Below the pieces are notes generated by a model. It saw only the letters and a list, made by a program, of their open reading frames with translations, made no database searches and was not told the DNA's origin. Source: Candidatus Thiodiazotropha sp. (ex Monitilora ramsayi) (lineage in GTDB: Bacteria > Pseudomonadota > Gammaproteobacteria > Chromatiales > Chromatiaceae). Taken from it: a DNA stretch of 64,000 nt. Location: assembly GCA_025655595.1 (NCBI GenBank), contig JAHXIO010000003.1, positions 1 to 64,000 on the forward strand, read 5' to 3'. This document shows, piece by piece, positions 41,485 to 50,323 of the stretch (within the stretch, counting starts at the first letter, position 1; every line of letters starts with the position of its first letter). The position numbers were made by a program, and so were the translations under genes.

Positions 41485-41934
41485 ATGGAAATTATTCTGT
41501 TGCAGAAAGTGGATAACCTGGGTGATCTGGGTGAGAAAGTAAACGTCAAGAGTGGTTACGGACGTAATTTCCTGATTCCCTCAGGAAAGGCTGTGCCGGC
41601 TACGGAAGCGAACCTGAAGGTCTTCGAGGCCCGCCGGGCGGAACTGGAGAAGGAAGCAGCTGAAAAGCTGGCTGCCGCCGAGGCCCGCAAGGCAAAACTC
41701 GACGGTCTCGAGATCAGCATCAGCTGTAAATCCGGTGAAGAAGGGCGTCTGTTTGGCTCGGTGGGAACCGCAGATATCGCCAAGGCTGTTGGAGATGCCA
41801 GCGTCGAGGTAGAGAAGAAAGAGGTACTGCTGCCGAACGGTCCCTTCCGCGTTACCGGTGAGTACGAAGTCACGCTCCATCTGCATGCGGATGTAAACGC
41901 AATCGTCAAGCTGGCTATCGTTCCTGAAGAGTAA
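41485..41934 (+). CDS. rplI: 50S ribosomal protein L9
   Basis: A 149-residue protein, the standard length. [30 protein letters not shown] is the diagnostic L9 N-domain, joined by the long central helix ([27 protein letters not shown]) to the C-domain ([14 protein letters not shown]). The ATG at 41485 is preferred over 41476; AAGGTGAT lies upstream. A probable terminator follows at 41957. Confidence 0.97.
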   Translation: MEIILLQKVDNLGDLGEKVNVKSGYGRNFLIPSGKAVPATEANLKVFEARRAELEKEAAEKLAAAEARKAKLDGLEISISCKSGEEGRLFGSVGTADIAKAVGDASVEVEKKEVLLPNGPFRVTGEYEVTLHLHADVNAIVKLAIVPEE

Positions 41935-41956
41935 ACACGATAGACATTTATCACTG

Positions 41957-41991
41957 ATGACCCGATGGGTGGAAGCCTTTCGGGTCATTTT
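41957..41991 (+). terminator. Terminator after rplI
   Basis: ATGACCCG (41957-41964) and CGGGTCAT (41981-41988) form an 8-bp stem with a 16-nt loop, followed by TTTT. An outer CACTGA/TCAGTG pair adds potential stability. It separates the ribosomal operon from dnaB. Downstream to 42219 no other feature was recognised. Confidence 0.65.
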
Positions 41992-42219
41992 CAGTGAAAG
42001 ATTGCCGTTTTTTCATTTGTCTCCCGGCAAGGCCAGGCGGAATGGTGGGAAAGTAGCTTTATGTCTCTCCCGGGGCGCAAATTGTAATCCCGGGGAAAGG
42101 CCGCCGAGTACATTTTTCCCTGACCGACTCACCACACTTCTGATACCTCCTCCCTTTCCACGGGGGCTTCGATCCCTTATGCTAACCAGTCTGCACAACG
42201 CCCTTTGACGATAGACTCG

Positions 42220-43632
42220 ATGTCAGAAACCGCATACCCGGACGAAATCCCTACCTATTCCGATCTGGAGGCGGAGACCCGCAGCATCAAGATGCCGCCC
42301 CACTCGATTCAGGGCGAACAGTCGGTGCTGGGTGGTTTGATGCTGGACAACACGGCCTGGGAAAAAGTTGCGGATCAGGTACTTGAGACCGATTTCTACC
42401 GCAAAGAGCACCGCCTGATATTCAATGCCATCGCCGCACAAGCGGATGAGGGGCAGCCATTCGATGTGGTGACCCTGGCAGAGCATCTGGAACGCAGTGG
42501 CGAGCTGGAGGCTACGGGCGGACTGCCCTATTTGGTCCGGCTGGTGGAGGAGACACCCAGCGCCGCCAATATCAAATCCTACGCCACCATCGTGCGGGAA
42601 TATTCTGTGATGCGGCAGCTGATCTCCGTCAGCACCGATATTGCAGATAGCGCCTATCACCCCCAGGGGCGTAAATGTGCCGAATTGCTTGATGATGCCG
42701 AGCGCAAGGTATTTGAGATCGCAGAGCAGACCAGTCGCGGCGGTGGCGGTTTCAGTCCCATCAAGAGCCTGCTGACCAAGGCGGTCGATCGCATCGAGAC
42801 TCTGTTCCAGCAGGATGAACCCATCACCGGTATCAGTACCGGGTTTACCGATTTCGATCAGATGACATCGGGCCTGCAACATGCAGACCTTGTCATCGTG
42901 GCGGGTCGGCCCTCCATGGGTAAAACCACATTCGCCATGAATATTGCCGAGAACGTGGCGATACAGGGCGGCAAGGCGGTGGCGGTTTTCAGTATGGAGA
43001 TGCCTGGCGACGCCCTGGCCATGCGAATGATGTCTTCGCTGGGGCGAATCGATCAGTTGCGGGTGAGAACAGGTAAGCTCGAGGACGACGAATGGCCCAG
43101 ACTCTCATCCGCGGTCAGTATGCTGGCGGAGACCCGACTTTATATCGACGACACTCCGGCTCTCTCTCCCACGGAGGTGCGTGCTCGAGCCCGCCGCCTG
43201 AAGCGTGAGCACAGTGACCTGGGACTCATCGTCATCGACTATCTGCAACTCATGCAGGCACCGGGAGAGGGCGATAACCGAACCAACGAGATTTCGGCCA
43301 TATCACGCTCCCTGAAGGCCCTGGCCAAAGAGTTGGACGTGCCGGTCATCGCGCTCTCCCAGCTCAATCGCAGCCTGGAGCAGCGAACCAACAAGCGGCC
43401 GATCATGTCGGATCTTCGTGAATCGGGCGCCATCGAGCAGGATGCCGACCTGATCGTCTTTATCTACCGGGATGAGGTCTACAATGAGGACAGCCCTGAG
43501 AAGGGGATTGCAGAGATCATCATCGGCAAGCAGAGAAACGGGCCCATCGGTACCACCCGCCTGACTTTCCTGGGCAAATACACCAAGTTCGAAAACTATA
43601 TCGACAGCGTCTACGACGACGAGGGGTATTGA
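42220..43632 (+). CDS. dnaB: Replicative DNA helicase
   Basis: A 470-residue hexameric helicase. The N-terminal collar domain has PPHSIQGEQSVLGGLMLDN. The RecA-like domain has Walker A ARP-type GRPSMGKTTFAMN near 228-240, AVFSMEMPGDALAMRMM, Walker B LGLIVIDYLQLM near 331-342, and the ALSQLNRSLEQRTNKRP and DLRESGAIEQDADLI motifs. No intein or insertion. The ATG at 42220 is preferred over an upstream TTG (42205). Ends one base into alr (TGATG), as in many gammaproteobacteria. Confidence 0.97.
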   Translation: MSETAYPDEIPTYSDLEAETRSIKMPPHSIQGEQSVLGGLMLDNTAWEKVADQVLETDFYRKEHRLIFNAIAAQADEGQPFDVVTLAEHLERSGELEATGGLPYLVRLVEETPSAANIKSYATIVREYSVMRQLISVSTDIADSAYHPQGRKCAELLDDAERKVFEIAEQTSRGGGGFSPIKSLLTKAVDRIETLFQQDEPITGISTGFTDFDQMTSGLQHADLVIVAGRPSMGKTTFAMNIAENVAIQGGKAVAVFSMEMPGDALAMRMMSSLGRIDQLRVRTGKLEDDEWPRLSSAVSMLAETRLYIDDTPALSPTEVRARARRLKREHSDLGLIVIDYLQLMQAPGEGDNRTNEISAISRSLKALAKELDVPVIALSQLNRSLEQRTNKRPIMSDLRESGAIEQDADLIVFIYRDEVYNEDSPEKGIAEIIIGKQRNGPIGTTRLTFLGKYTKFENYIDSVYDDEGY

Positions 43633-44732
43633 TGGGCTATGCCCCGCAGGCCCAAATCGATCACGATGCCTTGCGCCATAATCTTCAACGGGTGCGTGAT
43701 ACGGCACCGGACAGCCGGGTCTGGTCGGTTATTAAAGCCGATGCCTATGGACATGGTGTCGAACGTGTCGCCACCGCTCTGCAAGAGTCAGACGGTTTCG
43801 CCGTTGCCCGGTTAGATGAAGGACTGAAACTCAGAAAGGCGGCTTTCAAGCAGCCGATTCTGATTATGGGTGGGTGTTACACCTCAGATGAGTGGGTTCA
43901 GGCAGTACGAAACGAATTTGATGTGGTTGTACATCAGGAGCGTCAGGTCACACTGCTGGAATCCCTGCCGCTGGATACCGGCAGCATCAATGTCTGGCTC
44001 AAGGTAGAGACCGGGATGCACCGACTGGGAATCCCGTCTGAACATCTGACGGATCTGGCAGATCGCCTAACTGCCCATCCCCGCGTGAGACGAATCAATC
44101 TCATGACTCATCTGGCGAATGCGGATGATCGTTCTGACAGCTTCACCTACTCACAGATCGCCCGTTTCGAATCCCACAAGACGGACCGTTTCACTCATGG
44201 CTCTATCGCCAATTCAGCAGGAGTTTTAGGGTTCCAGGCGACACATCGTGACTGGGTGCGTCCAGGTATCATGCTCTATGGTGTTTCTCCTTTTTCCGAC
44301 ACCTCAGCCGAGGAGCTGGGATTGCGGCCGGTCATGACCTTTCGTAGCCGTGTGATCGCCGTACAGCAGTGTCGCAGGGACGATCCGGTCGGTTATGGCG
44401 GAACCTATAACTGTCCTCAGGATATGCCGATTGCAGTTGTCGCGGTCGGCTACGGAGACGGTTATCCGCGCCATGCGGAGGAGGGCACACCGGTATTGGT
44501 CGCGGGCAGGAGATTGCCGCTGGTTGGCAGGGTATCCATGGATATGATCACCGTCGATGCCCGGGACTATCCAGAGGTACAGGCGGGTGATTCGGTGGTG
44601 CTTTGGGGGCGTGGACTGCCGGTGGAAGAGGTTGCGAAATCTGCCGGGACCATCGGGTATGAACTACTCTGCAGTGTGACATCGCGGGTCGAATTTCTTG
44701 ATCTGAACAGGCGTGATACGAAGGGGATCTGA
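43632..44732 (+). CDS. alr: Alanine racemase
   Basis: A 366-residue PLP enzyme giving D-alanine for peptidoglycan. The PLP lysine is in VWSVIKADAYGHG near 34-46. The catalytic tyrosine lies in VGYGGTYNC near 254. Other conserved pieces are VWLKVETGMHRLG, SIANSAGVL, RPGIMLYGVSPF and GRVSMDMITVD. Start and stop overlap dnaB and radA by one base each, so three genes form a coupled unit. Confidence 0.97.
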   Translation: MGYAPQAQIDHDALRHNLQRVRDTAPDSRVWSVIKADAYGHGVERVATALQESDGFAVARLDEGLKLRKAAFKQPILIMGGCYTSDEWVQAVRNEFDVVVHQERQVTLLESLPLDTGSINVWLKVETGMHRLGIPSEHLTDLADRLTAHPRVRRINLMTHLANADDRSDSFTYSQIARFESHKTDRFTHGSIANSAGVLGFQATHRDWVRPGIMLYGVSPFSDTSAEELGLRPVMTFRSRVIAVQQCRRDDPVGYGGTYNCPQDMPIAVVAVGYGDGYPRHAEEGTPVLVAGRRLPLVGRVSMDMITVDARDYPEVQAGDSVVLWGRGLPVEEVAKSAGTIGYELLCSVTSRVEFLDLNRRDTKGI

Positions 44733-46105
44733 TGGCACAGGGAGGAAAGAAAACGCTATATACCTGCAGTGCCTGTGGTGCCACCTTTCCCAAGTGGGCG
44801 GGACAGTGTTCCGAGTGTCAGGCGTGGAATGTGTTGGAGGAGAGCCTGGCGGCGGTATCCAGCGGCGGCAGTGCCAGACGATTCGCCGGTTATGCGGGGG
44901 ATACCAGCAGTTCCGCTGTTGTGAAGCTGGCTGAGGTGGAGGTTGAGCGGGAGGCACGTACCCCCACCGAGAGTGGCGAACTCGACCGGGTATTGGGGGG
45001 CGGCCTGGTCGATGGTTCCGTAGTGCTGATCGGCGGCGACCCCGGTATCGGTAAATCGACCCTTCTGATACAGGCACTGGCAAGGCTCTCACAGGGAATG
45101 CAAACGCTTTATGTTTCAGGTGAAGAGTCGCCCCGCCAGATCTCAATACGGGCGCAGCGTCTGGACCTGCCGGCGGAGCGGTTGTCTCTGTTGCCGGAGA
45201 CCTGTGTCGAACGGATTATCGCCAGTGCGGAGCGGGAGCGTCCCCGGGTAATGGTCGTCGATTCCATCCAGACCATGTATACCGAACTACTGCAGTCGGC
45301 CCCTGGCTCGGTTTCCCAGGTGCGGGAGGCGACTGCACAACTGGTTCACTTCGCCAAGCGTAGCGGCACTGCCGTGTTTCTGGTTGGCCATGTGACCAAG
45401 GAGGGTAATTTAGCGGGCCCAAGAGTCCTGGAACACATGGTCGATACCGTGCTCTATTTCGAGGGTGAGGCAGGCAGTCAGTTTCGACTGATACGGACAA
45501 TTAAAAACCGTTTCGGCGCAGTCAACGAATTGGGTGTCTTCGCCATGACAGATAAGGGATTGAAAGAGGTCAACAATCCCTCGGCAATCTTTCTCTCACG
45601 CCAGGCCGAATCGGTGCCTGGCAGTGTCATTCTGGTTACCCGAGAAGGGACTCGTCCGCTTTTGGTTGAAGTTCAGGCGTTGGTTGACGAGAGCCCGCTT
45701 GCCAATCCAAGACGGGTAACACTTGGTCTTGAGCAGAACCGCCTATCCATGTTGTTGGCGGTCATGCACCGCCACGCCGGTGTAGGTATGTTTGATCAGG
45801 ATGTCTACGTCAATGTGGTCGGCGGGGTCCGCATCACTGAGACGGCGGCTGATCTCGCGGTCCTCATGGCAGCACTTTCAAGTTTTCGTGACCGGCCGCT
45901 GGAGCGCGGTTTGGTGGTATTCGGTGAAGTTGGCCTGACGGGAGAGATCCGGCCGGTGCCCAACGGCTTGGAGCGTTTGAAAGAGGCGGCCAAACATGGC
46001 TTTAAGCGGGCCATCGTGCCCAAGGCTAACTGCCCCAAGCAGGGCATAGAGGGCATGGAAGTGGTTGCAGTTGAGAATCTCGCTGAGATATTGCGTGAGT
46101 TCTAA
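44732..46105 (+). CDS. radA: DNA repair protein RadA
   Basis: A 457-residue RecA-like ATPase that promotes branch migration. It begins with the C4 zinc finger YTCSACGATFPKWAGQCSEC, then Walker A GGDPGIGKSTLL near 94-105, Walker B VMVVDSIQTMY, the RadA-specific KNRFGAVNELGVF near 252-264, and a Lon-protease-like C-terminal domain (GVRITETAADLAVLMAALSS) without a protease catalytic pair evident. It ends 4 bp before the convergent PilZ gene. Confidence 0.96.
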   Translation: MAQGGKKTLYTCSACGATFPKWAGQCSECQAWNVLEESLAAVSSGGSARRFAGYAGDTSSSAVVKLAEVEVEREARTPTESGELDRVLGGGLVDGSVVLIGGDPGIGKSTLLIQALARLSQGMQTLYVSGEESPRQISIRAQRLDLPAERLSLLPETCVERIIASAERERPRVMVVDSIQTMYTELLQSAPGSVSQVREATAQLVHFAKRSGTAVFLVGHVTKEGNLAGPRVLEHMVDTVLYFEGEAGSQFRLIRTIKNRFGAVNELGVFAMTDKGLKEVNNPSAIFLSRQAESVPGSVILVTREGTRPLLVEVQALVDESPLANPRRVTLGLEQNRLSMLLAVMHRHAGVGMFDQDVYVNVVGGVRITETAADLAVLMAALSSFRDRPLERGLVVFGEVGLTGEIRPVPNGLERLKEAAKHGFKRAIVPKANCPKQGIEGMEVVAVENLAEILREF

Positions 46106-46109
46106 TGTT

Positions 46110-46478
46110 CTAGCCTAATGCGGCAAGATCACGTTGCAACAGGCTCTCATCTCCGATGTTCAGCTCCACCAGTCGCCGCAGTAAGGAGATGCTGTCCATA
46201 TCGATCTCATCGCATAGGAAGCCGACCCTGTCTCCCTCGATATGGGCACAAAGGGCCTTCATGGTGATGATAGTGTCGTTTTCATCCAGTTTTACTCTGA
46301 GAGTGACGGGTTCGCCGGCACTTGGCTGCCAATCGTCCGGCGCCTTTGCCAGTGCGCCTTTAAGGGAGATGTCCAATAGGGTTGTGAGATACAGGGTACC
46401 CTCGGATTCGATCGTGGTCGGGGCATCAAAGAGGATCCTGTGAAAGCGCCTGCGATCATTGGTGGCTGGATCGTTCAT
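46110..46478 (-). CDS. PilZ-domain protein
   Basis: About 122 residues from the ATG at 46478. The c-di-GMP-binding elements are NDRRRFHRIL (RxxxR) at residues 7-16 and DISLKGALA (D/NxSxxG) near 35-43, about the normal spacing. It is a single-domain PilZ, probably relaying c-di-GMP to motility or secretion. It starts 10 bp after the FHA gene stop on the same strand and lies opposite the flagellar regulators, which supports a motility connection. Confidence 0.88.
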   Translation of the reverse strand: MNDPATNDRRRFHRILFDAPTTIESEGTLYLTTLLDISLKGALAKAPDDWQPSAGEPVTLRVKLDENDTIITMKALCAHIEGDRVGFLCDEIDMDSISLLRRLVELNIGDESLLQRDLAALG

Positions 46479-46488
46479 GATGTATGGC

Positions 46489-47118
46489 TCATATGTGGAA
46501 CTGCATTTTAGTACCGCCGACCTCAATAACATCGCCTTCCTTCAAACGGTAGCTCTCGTTACCGATGGCCTGTCGATTGACTGTTGGGGGTTGGGCTCCT
46601 TCAAGGAAGGAGAGGAAAAAGCCGTCATCCCGTTTGGATACCATTGCACAGTCTCCGCCGACATGGCCGATACGGGTCATATTACGTTTGAGTGGTATGA
46701 TTCGCCCGAAGTTCTCCCCATTCATGATCTGCAGCATACCGTTCGTGGTTAGGTTGCTGTCTTCTTCATCGTGTTGATCAGTTTCGTGTTGTCTGAGGTC
46801 AGTAGTGAGATCGGCACCGAGTTCCATGACATCTTCGGAGAAACTCAGGGTATGTTTCCCGATCTGAATGACATCCCCATGCCTCAGCGCGCGCGAGTCG
46901 GCCTTTTCATGGTTTATCAGAACTGGAAACGCCTCATCCAGCCCTGTCAAAAGATGCTCATCGTCATGAACCTGACGGATCATCGCCTGTTGAGGCGCTA
47001 TCGCCAGACTGTCGATATGAATGTCGCAATTTTCGTCCCGGCCAATCGAGGTCTCCGCCTTCTCCAGGTGGAAAACATCAATAATATGTCCTTTGAATGA
47101 GAGGGTTAGCTTCGGCAT
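46489..47118 (-). CDS. Tandem FHA-domain protein
   Basis: A 209-residue protein with two phosphothreonine-binding FHA modules. The first has ETSIGRDENCDIHIDS near 22-37 and HGDVIQIGKHTLSF; the second has MTRIGHVGGDCAMVSKRDDGFFL near 146-168 and LKEGDVIEVGGTKMQFHI at the end. Conserved GR-type Ser/Asn positions are kept better in the first. No kinase is nearby. The gene is divergent from fleQ and precedes the PilZ gene; the pair may connect Thr phosphorylation and c-di-GMP signals, which is inference. Confidence 0.85.
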   Translation of the reverse strand: MPKLTLSFKGHIIDVFHLEKAETSIGRDENCDIHIDSLAIAPQQAMIRQVHDDEHLLTGLDEAFPVLINHEKADSRALRHGDVIQIGKHTLSFSEDVMELGADLTTDLRQHETDQHDEEDSNLTTNGMLQIMNGENFGRIIPLKRNMTRIGHVGGDCAMVSKRDDGFFLSFLEGAQPPTVNRQAIGNESYRLKEGDVIEVGGTKMQFHI

Positions 47119-47411
47119 AGATCAAGTCTCAGATACAACCTTTATAAGCAGAAGTATATCTTCATTTTTGTTGAAAAAAACATTCTGTGCATATCCAATA
47201 TTTTTTTTCCTGAGAGGTTCGTAGGAGGCAGTGTTCTATTCTTTGGGTCCGGTTGCTGATCTCAGTATTGAAATAACATGCGTCAGTTTTCTGTTGTTCA
47301 AGTGGGAATAAAAATCTCCCTGTGCAAAGGGGATTATATTGCTATTGGAAAAGTGCCTAAGATCCTTCTCTAACAACATGTTAAATAAATATGTTAACTA
47401 ATAATCTTGGT

Positions 47412-47452
47412 TCGACGAAATTTTGACATTTTGTCGATTTACTGCTTAACTT
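47412..47452 (+). promoter_or_regulatory. Probable fleQ promoter with overlapping operator
   Basis: TTGACA (47423-47428) is a perfect -35 box, with TAACTT (47447-47452) 18 bp downstream. The -35 is the loop of an inverted repeat, TCGACGAAA (47412-47420) against TTTTGTCGA (47429-47437), one G-T wobble. A regulator bound there would block the -35. The gap 47119-47492 also shows a direct ATGTTAA repeat near 47378-47396. Confidence 0.5.
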
Positions 47453-47492
47453 CGCAGCTATCAGGGCAGGAGCCATATGTGATCGAAAGGAC

Positions 47493-48977
47493 TTGTTGGG
47501 TTTGGGGCTTCCATACGAGAAAGACAATCAGGTGTTTCCTAATCTTTGCATCTACTTGTTCGAGAAAGACCAGGAGCGACAGAAATACCTGCAGCAGGTT
47601 CTCGCGTTCGTGGATGGAGAGATCTTGAATTTCACAGATGCCGCTGAGGTCGCCGAAAGGGAAGGTTCGGCGCAGAGCGGCTGCATGGCGGTTATGTTGG
47701 GCTCCGGATATGAAGGGATTGTGCGAAAGGACTTGTTAAAGCAGTTAGCTGATGAAAGTCCGACTATACCGGTATTCCAGATCTACGACGAAGAAGAGGG
47801 TATCCCGGAAAAAACTGAGGGCTCCGCTAATGTGATAGGCAGTTTAAAGCTACCGACTCACTATGACGATCTGATGGCACTGGCCCACAAGGCGCAGGTG
47901 TTTCAGGAGTCCCACAGTTCATCGGGTCCCAAGTCCCGACCCGTAGAGCTATTCCGCAGCCTCTCAGGAAGCAGTCGTGCGACTCGCCAGGTCAATAAAA
48001 TGATCGAACAAGTGGCGGATTCCGATGCAACGGTGCTGATCCTGGGTGAATCAGGGACTGGCAAAGAGGTGGTTGCGCGCAAGCTCCATTTTCACTCCGT
48101 TCGCCGAGGCAAGCCATTCGTACCGGTCAATTGCGGCGCCATACCCGGCGATCTGCTGGAGAGCGAACTGTTCGGTCATGAAAAAGGGGCCTTCACCGGT
48201 GCCATCAGTTCACGACAGGGACGCTTCGAGATGGCAGAAGGCGGCACGCTTTTTCTGGATGAGATCGGAGATATGAGTATGCCGATGCAGGTCAAACTGC
48301 TTCGGGTGCTGCAGGAACGTACTTTTGAGCGGGTCGGCAGCAACAAGACCATCCCCTGTAATGTCCGCATCATTGCCGCCACTCACAGAAATCTTGAAAC
48401 AGCCATCACAACCGGCGATTTCCGAGAAGATCTTTTCTACCGGCTGAACGTCTTTCCTATTGAAATGCCGCCACTGCGGGACCGGGTCGAGGATATCCCC
48501 GTGCTGGTCAATGATCTGATTCACCGAATTGAAAATGAGAAGCGGGGTTCGGTACGCCTCACACCTGCGGCCATCGCCGCGCTCAGCCACTATCGTTGGC
48601 CCGGTAATGTAAGAGAGTTGGCCAACCTTATGGAGCGTCTTGCCATTCTGCATCCCTATGGGGTTGTGGATGTGAACGATCTGCCAGAAAAATTCAGACC
48701 GGCAGGCAATCTGGTGGATACGGTACAACTGCCCGATGTTTCACTTTCAGGTGAAGAGCCGGGGACAACTGTCACCGCGCCTCGGCTGCCCAGTGACGGG
48801 CTCGATTTGAAGGCCCACCTCAATACCCTGGAGCAGAGTCTGATCCAACAGGCGCTGGATGAATCCGACGGCATTGTGGCTCATGCGGCGAAACGCCTCC
48901 ACATGCGTAGAACCACCCTCGTCGAAAAACTGCGCAAATATGGTCTTCAGCGTCAAAGTGAGTCGACGGGAATTTGA
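47493..48977 (+). CDS. fleQ: FleQ-like sigma-54 enhancer-binding protein
   Basis: A protein of about 494 residues, master activator of flagellar genes. The N-terminal receiver-like domain ([20 protein letters not shown]) lacks a phosphoacceptor context. The AAA+ domain has Walker [14 protein letters not shown] near 186-198, the sigma-54 contact loop GAFTGA near 248, Walker [13 protein letters not shown] and R-finger region. The C-terminal HTH reads [20 protein letters not shown], which is FleQ-specific rather than NtrC-like. FleQ is usually inhibited by FleN and c-di-GMP. The start is uncertain: the TTG at 47493 follows AAAGGA closely and a GTG at 47532 would also fit. Followed by fleSR. Confidence 0.9.
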   Translation: MLGLGLPYEKDNQVFPNLCIYLFEKDQERQKYLQQVLAFVDGEILNFTDAAEVAEREGSAQSGCMAVMLGSGYEGIVRKDLLKQLADESPTIPVFQIYDEEEGIPEKTEGSANVIGSLKLPTHYDDLMALAHKAQVFQESHSSSGPKSRPVELFRSLSGSSRATRQVNKMIEQVADSDATVLILGESGTGKEVVARKLHFHSVRRGKPFVPVNCGAIPGDLLESELFGHEKGAFTGAISSRQGRFEMAEGGTLFLDEIGDMSMPMQVKLLRVLQERTFERVGSNKTIPCNVRIIAATHRNLETAITTGDFREDLFYRLNVFPIEMPPLRDRVEDIPVLVNDLIHRIENEKRGSVRLTPAAIAALSHYRWPGNVRELANLMERLAILHPYGVVDVNDLPEKFRPAGNLVDTVQLPDVSLSGEEPGTTVTAPRLPSDGLDLKAHLNTLEQSLIQQALDESDGIVAHAAKRLHMRRTTLVEKLRKYGLQRQSESTGI

Positions 48978-49030
48978 CATCTCTCTCAGTTACGTCATGT
49001 AACCTACTGAATATAAAGAAAAGTTAATTT

Positions 49031-49046
49031 CGGCATGCTATTTGCC
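49031..49046 (+). promoter_or_regulatory. Sigma-54 promoter of fleSR
   Basis: CGGCATG-CTAT-TTGCC matches the -24/-12 consensus TGGCACG-N4-TTGCW with GG and GC at the exact 10-bp spacing (GG 49032-49033, GC 49044-49045). A transcript would begin near 49057, downstream of the earliest in-frame codon at 49055, so the GTG at 49094 is the more likely fleS start. It fits activation of fleSR by FleQ. Confidence 0.75.
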
Positions 49047-49093
49047 TTTGTTTATTGTGTCACAACGACTTACGACGACAGAGGCTGCCACAG

Positions 49094-50323
49094 GTGTCAC
49101 CGAAACCCTCGATATCCGATAAGCAACATGCACTGGAATCTGCCTTCCTGCTGTTTAATCAGCTCTCTGAGGAGCTGACTGGCTCCTATCGTCAACTACA
49201 AGAGCAAGTATTGGAACTCAGCCAGGAGCTGGCTGCGGCACGCAGTGAGCGAATGGTGCAACTGGCGGAGAAAGAGCGACTGGCCGATAGGCTGGAACGG
49301 CTGCTGGAAACCCTACCTGCCGCTGTTATCGTGCTCGATGGTGAGTCTCGAATCAGAGAGTACAATCCAGCCGCAGAACGCCTCCTTGGAAGACTGTCGG
49401 TCAACCTCTCTTGGCCGGAACTGTTGCACGAAGTGGCTTTGAATGACAGCGTTGACGGCAGTGAATTACGGCTCAAAAGTGGCCAGCTGTTAACCCTAAC
49501 TGCCTGTGACCTTGAGCAGACCCCAGGATGTATCCTGGTAATGTTGGATGTCACCGAGACGCGCCGATTGCAGGAACATCTGAATCGGCGCGAGCGGCTC
49601 ACGGCGATGGGAGAGATGTCGGCGCAGCTTGCACACCAGATGCGTACCCCACTGAGTACGGCACTGCTTTATGCTTCTCATCTGGCGACAGATAAACTCG
49701 ATTCAACAAAGCGCAGTCAGTTCACCGCTAAACTGCGGGATCGCCTGCAGCACATGGAGCGGCAGATCCATGACATCCTCATGTTTGCCCGCGGCGACGA
49801 GGCCGGCGAGGCGGTTATCTGCCTGAGCGATACCCTCACGTCATTTGTTCAACTCGCTGAACAAACTCTACAGGAGAGAGGAATCAAATTGATCGTTGAA
49901 GATCTGAGCGGGAGGCGGGCCGTGATGATCGGTCGCCAGGATGCTTTGCACGGGTTGCTCTCCAATCTGTTGGATAACGCCATACAACATCAGGCCCGGC
50001 AGGTCACCATCACGCTGAGGGTCGATCGTGAGATAGAGGTCGAGTTCTCTGATGACGGCCAAGGAATCCCGGAATCTCTCCAGCAAAAGATTTTCGATCC
50101 CTTTTTCACAACTCGAAGTGGTGGCACCGGATTGGGCCTGGCGGTGGTGCAGAATCTTGTACTTAGCCATGGTGGTGAGATTCATGTCGCCGAATCCCCT
50201 GTAAGCGGTGCGACATTCAATATTCGATTTCCACTGGTGTTAAACCAGGCGGCCTTTTCCGAGCCGTCTGTCTTGATGCAACAGTCAGTCGTGCAATTTG
50301 AGAATATGAGGAGTCTGCCATGA
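49094..50323 (+). CDS. fleS: FleS-like sensor histidine kinase
   Basis: About 409 residues, soluble. N-terminal coiled coil (about 25-70, LQEQVLELSQELAAARSE), a PAS domain (LETLPAAVIVLDGESRIREYNPAAERLLG), a HisKA helix with the phospho-His in LAHQMRTPLSTALLYASHL, and an ATPase domain with NLLDNAIQHQ (N box), DDGQGIPE (G1), FTTRSGGTGLGLAVV (G2). No transmembrane segment, as for FleS/FlrB. The GTG is chosen because of the sigma-54 promoter position. Its stop overlaps fleR by 4 bp (ATGA). Confidence 0.88.
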   Translation: MSPKPSISDKQHALESAFLLFNQLSEELTGSYRQLQEQVLELSQELAAARSERMVQLAEKERLADRLERLLETLPAAVIVLDGESRIREYNPAAERLLGRLSVNLSWPELLHEVALNDSVDGSELRLKSGQLLTLTACDLEQTPGCILVMLDVTETRRLQEHLNRRERLTAMGEMSAQLAHQMRTPLSTALLYASHLATDKLDSTKRSQFTAKLRDRLQHMERQIHDILMFARGDEAGEAVICLSDTLTSFVQLAEQTLQERGIKLIVEDLSGRRAVMIGRQDALHGLLSNLLDNAIQHQARQVTITLRVDREIEVEFSDDGQGIPESLQQKIFDPFFTTRSGGTGLGLAVVQNLVLSHGGEIHVAESPVSGATFNIRFPLVLNQAAFSEPSVLMQQSVVQFENMRSLP

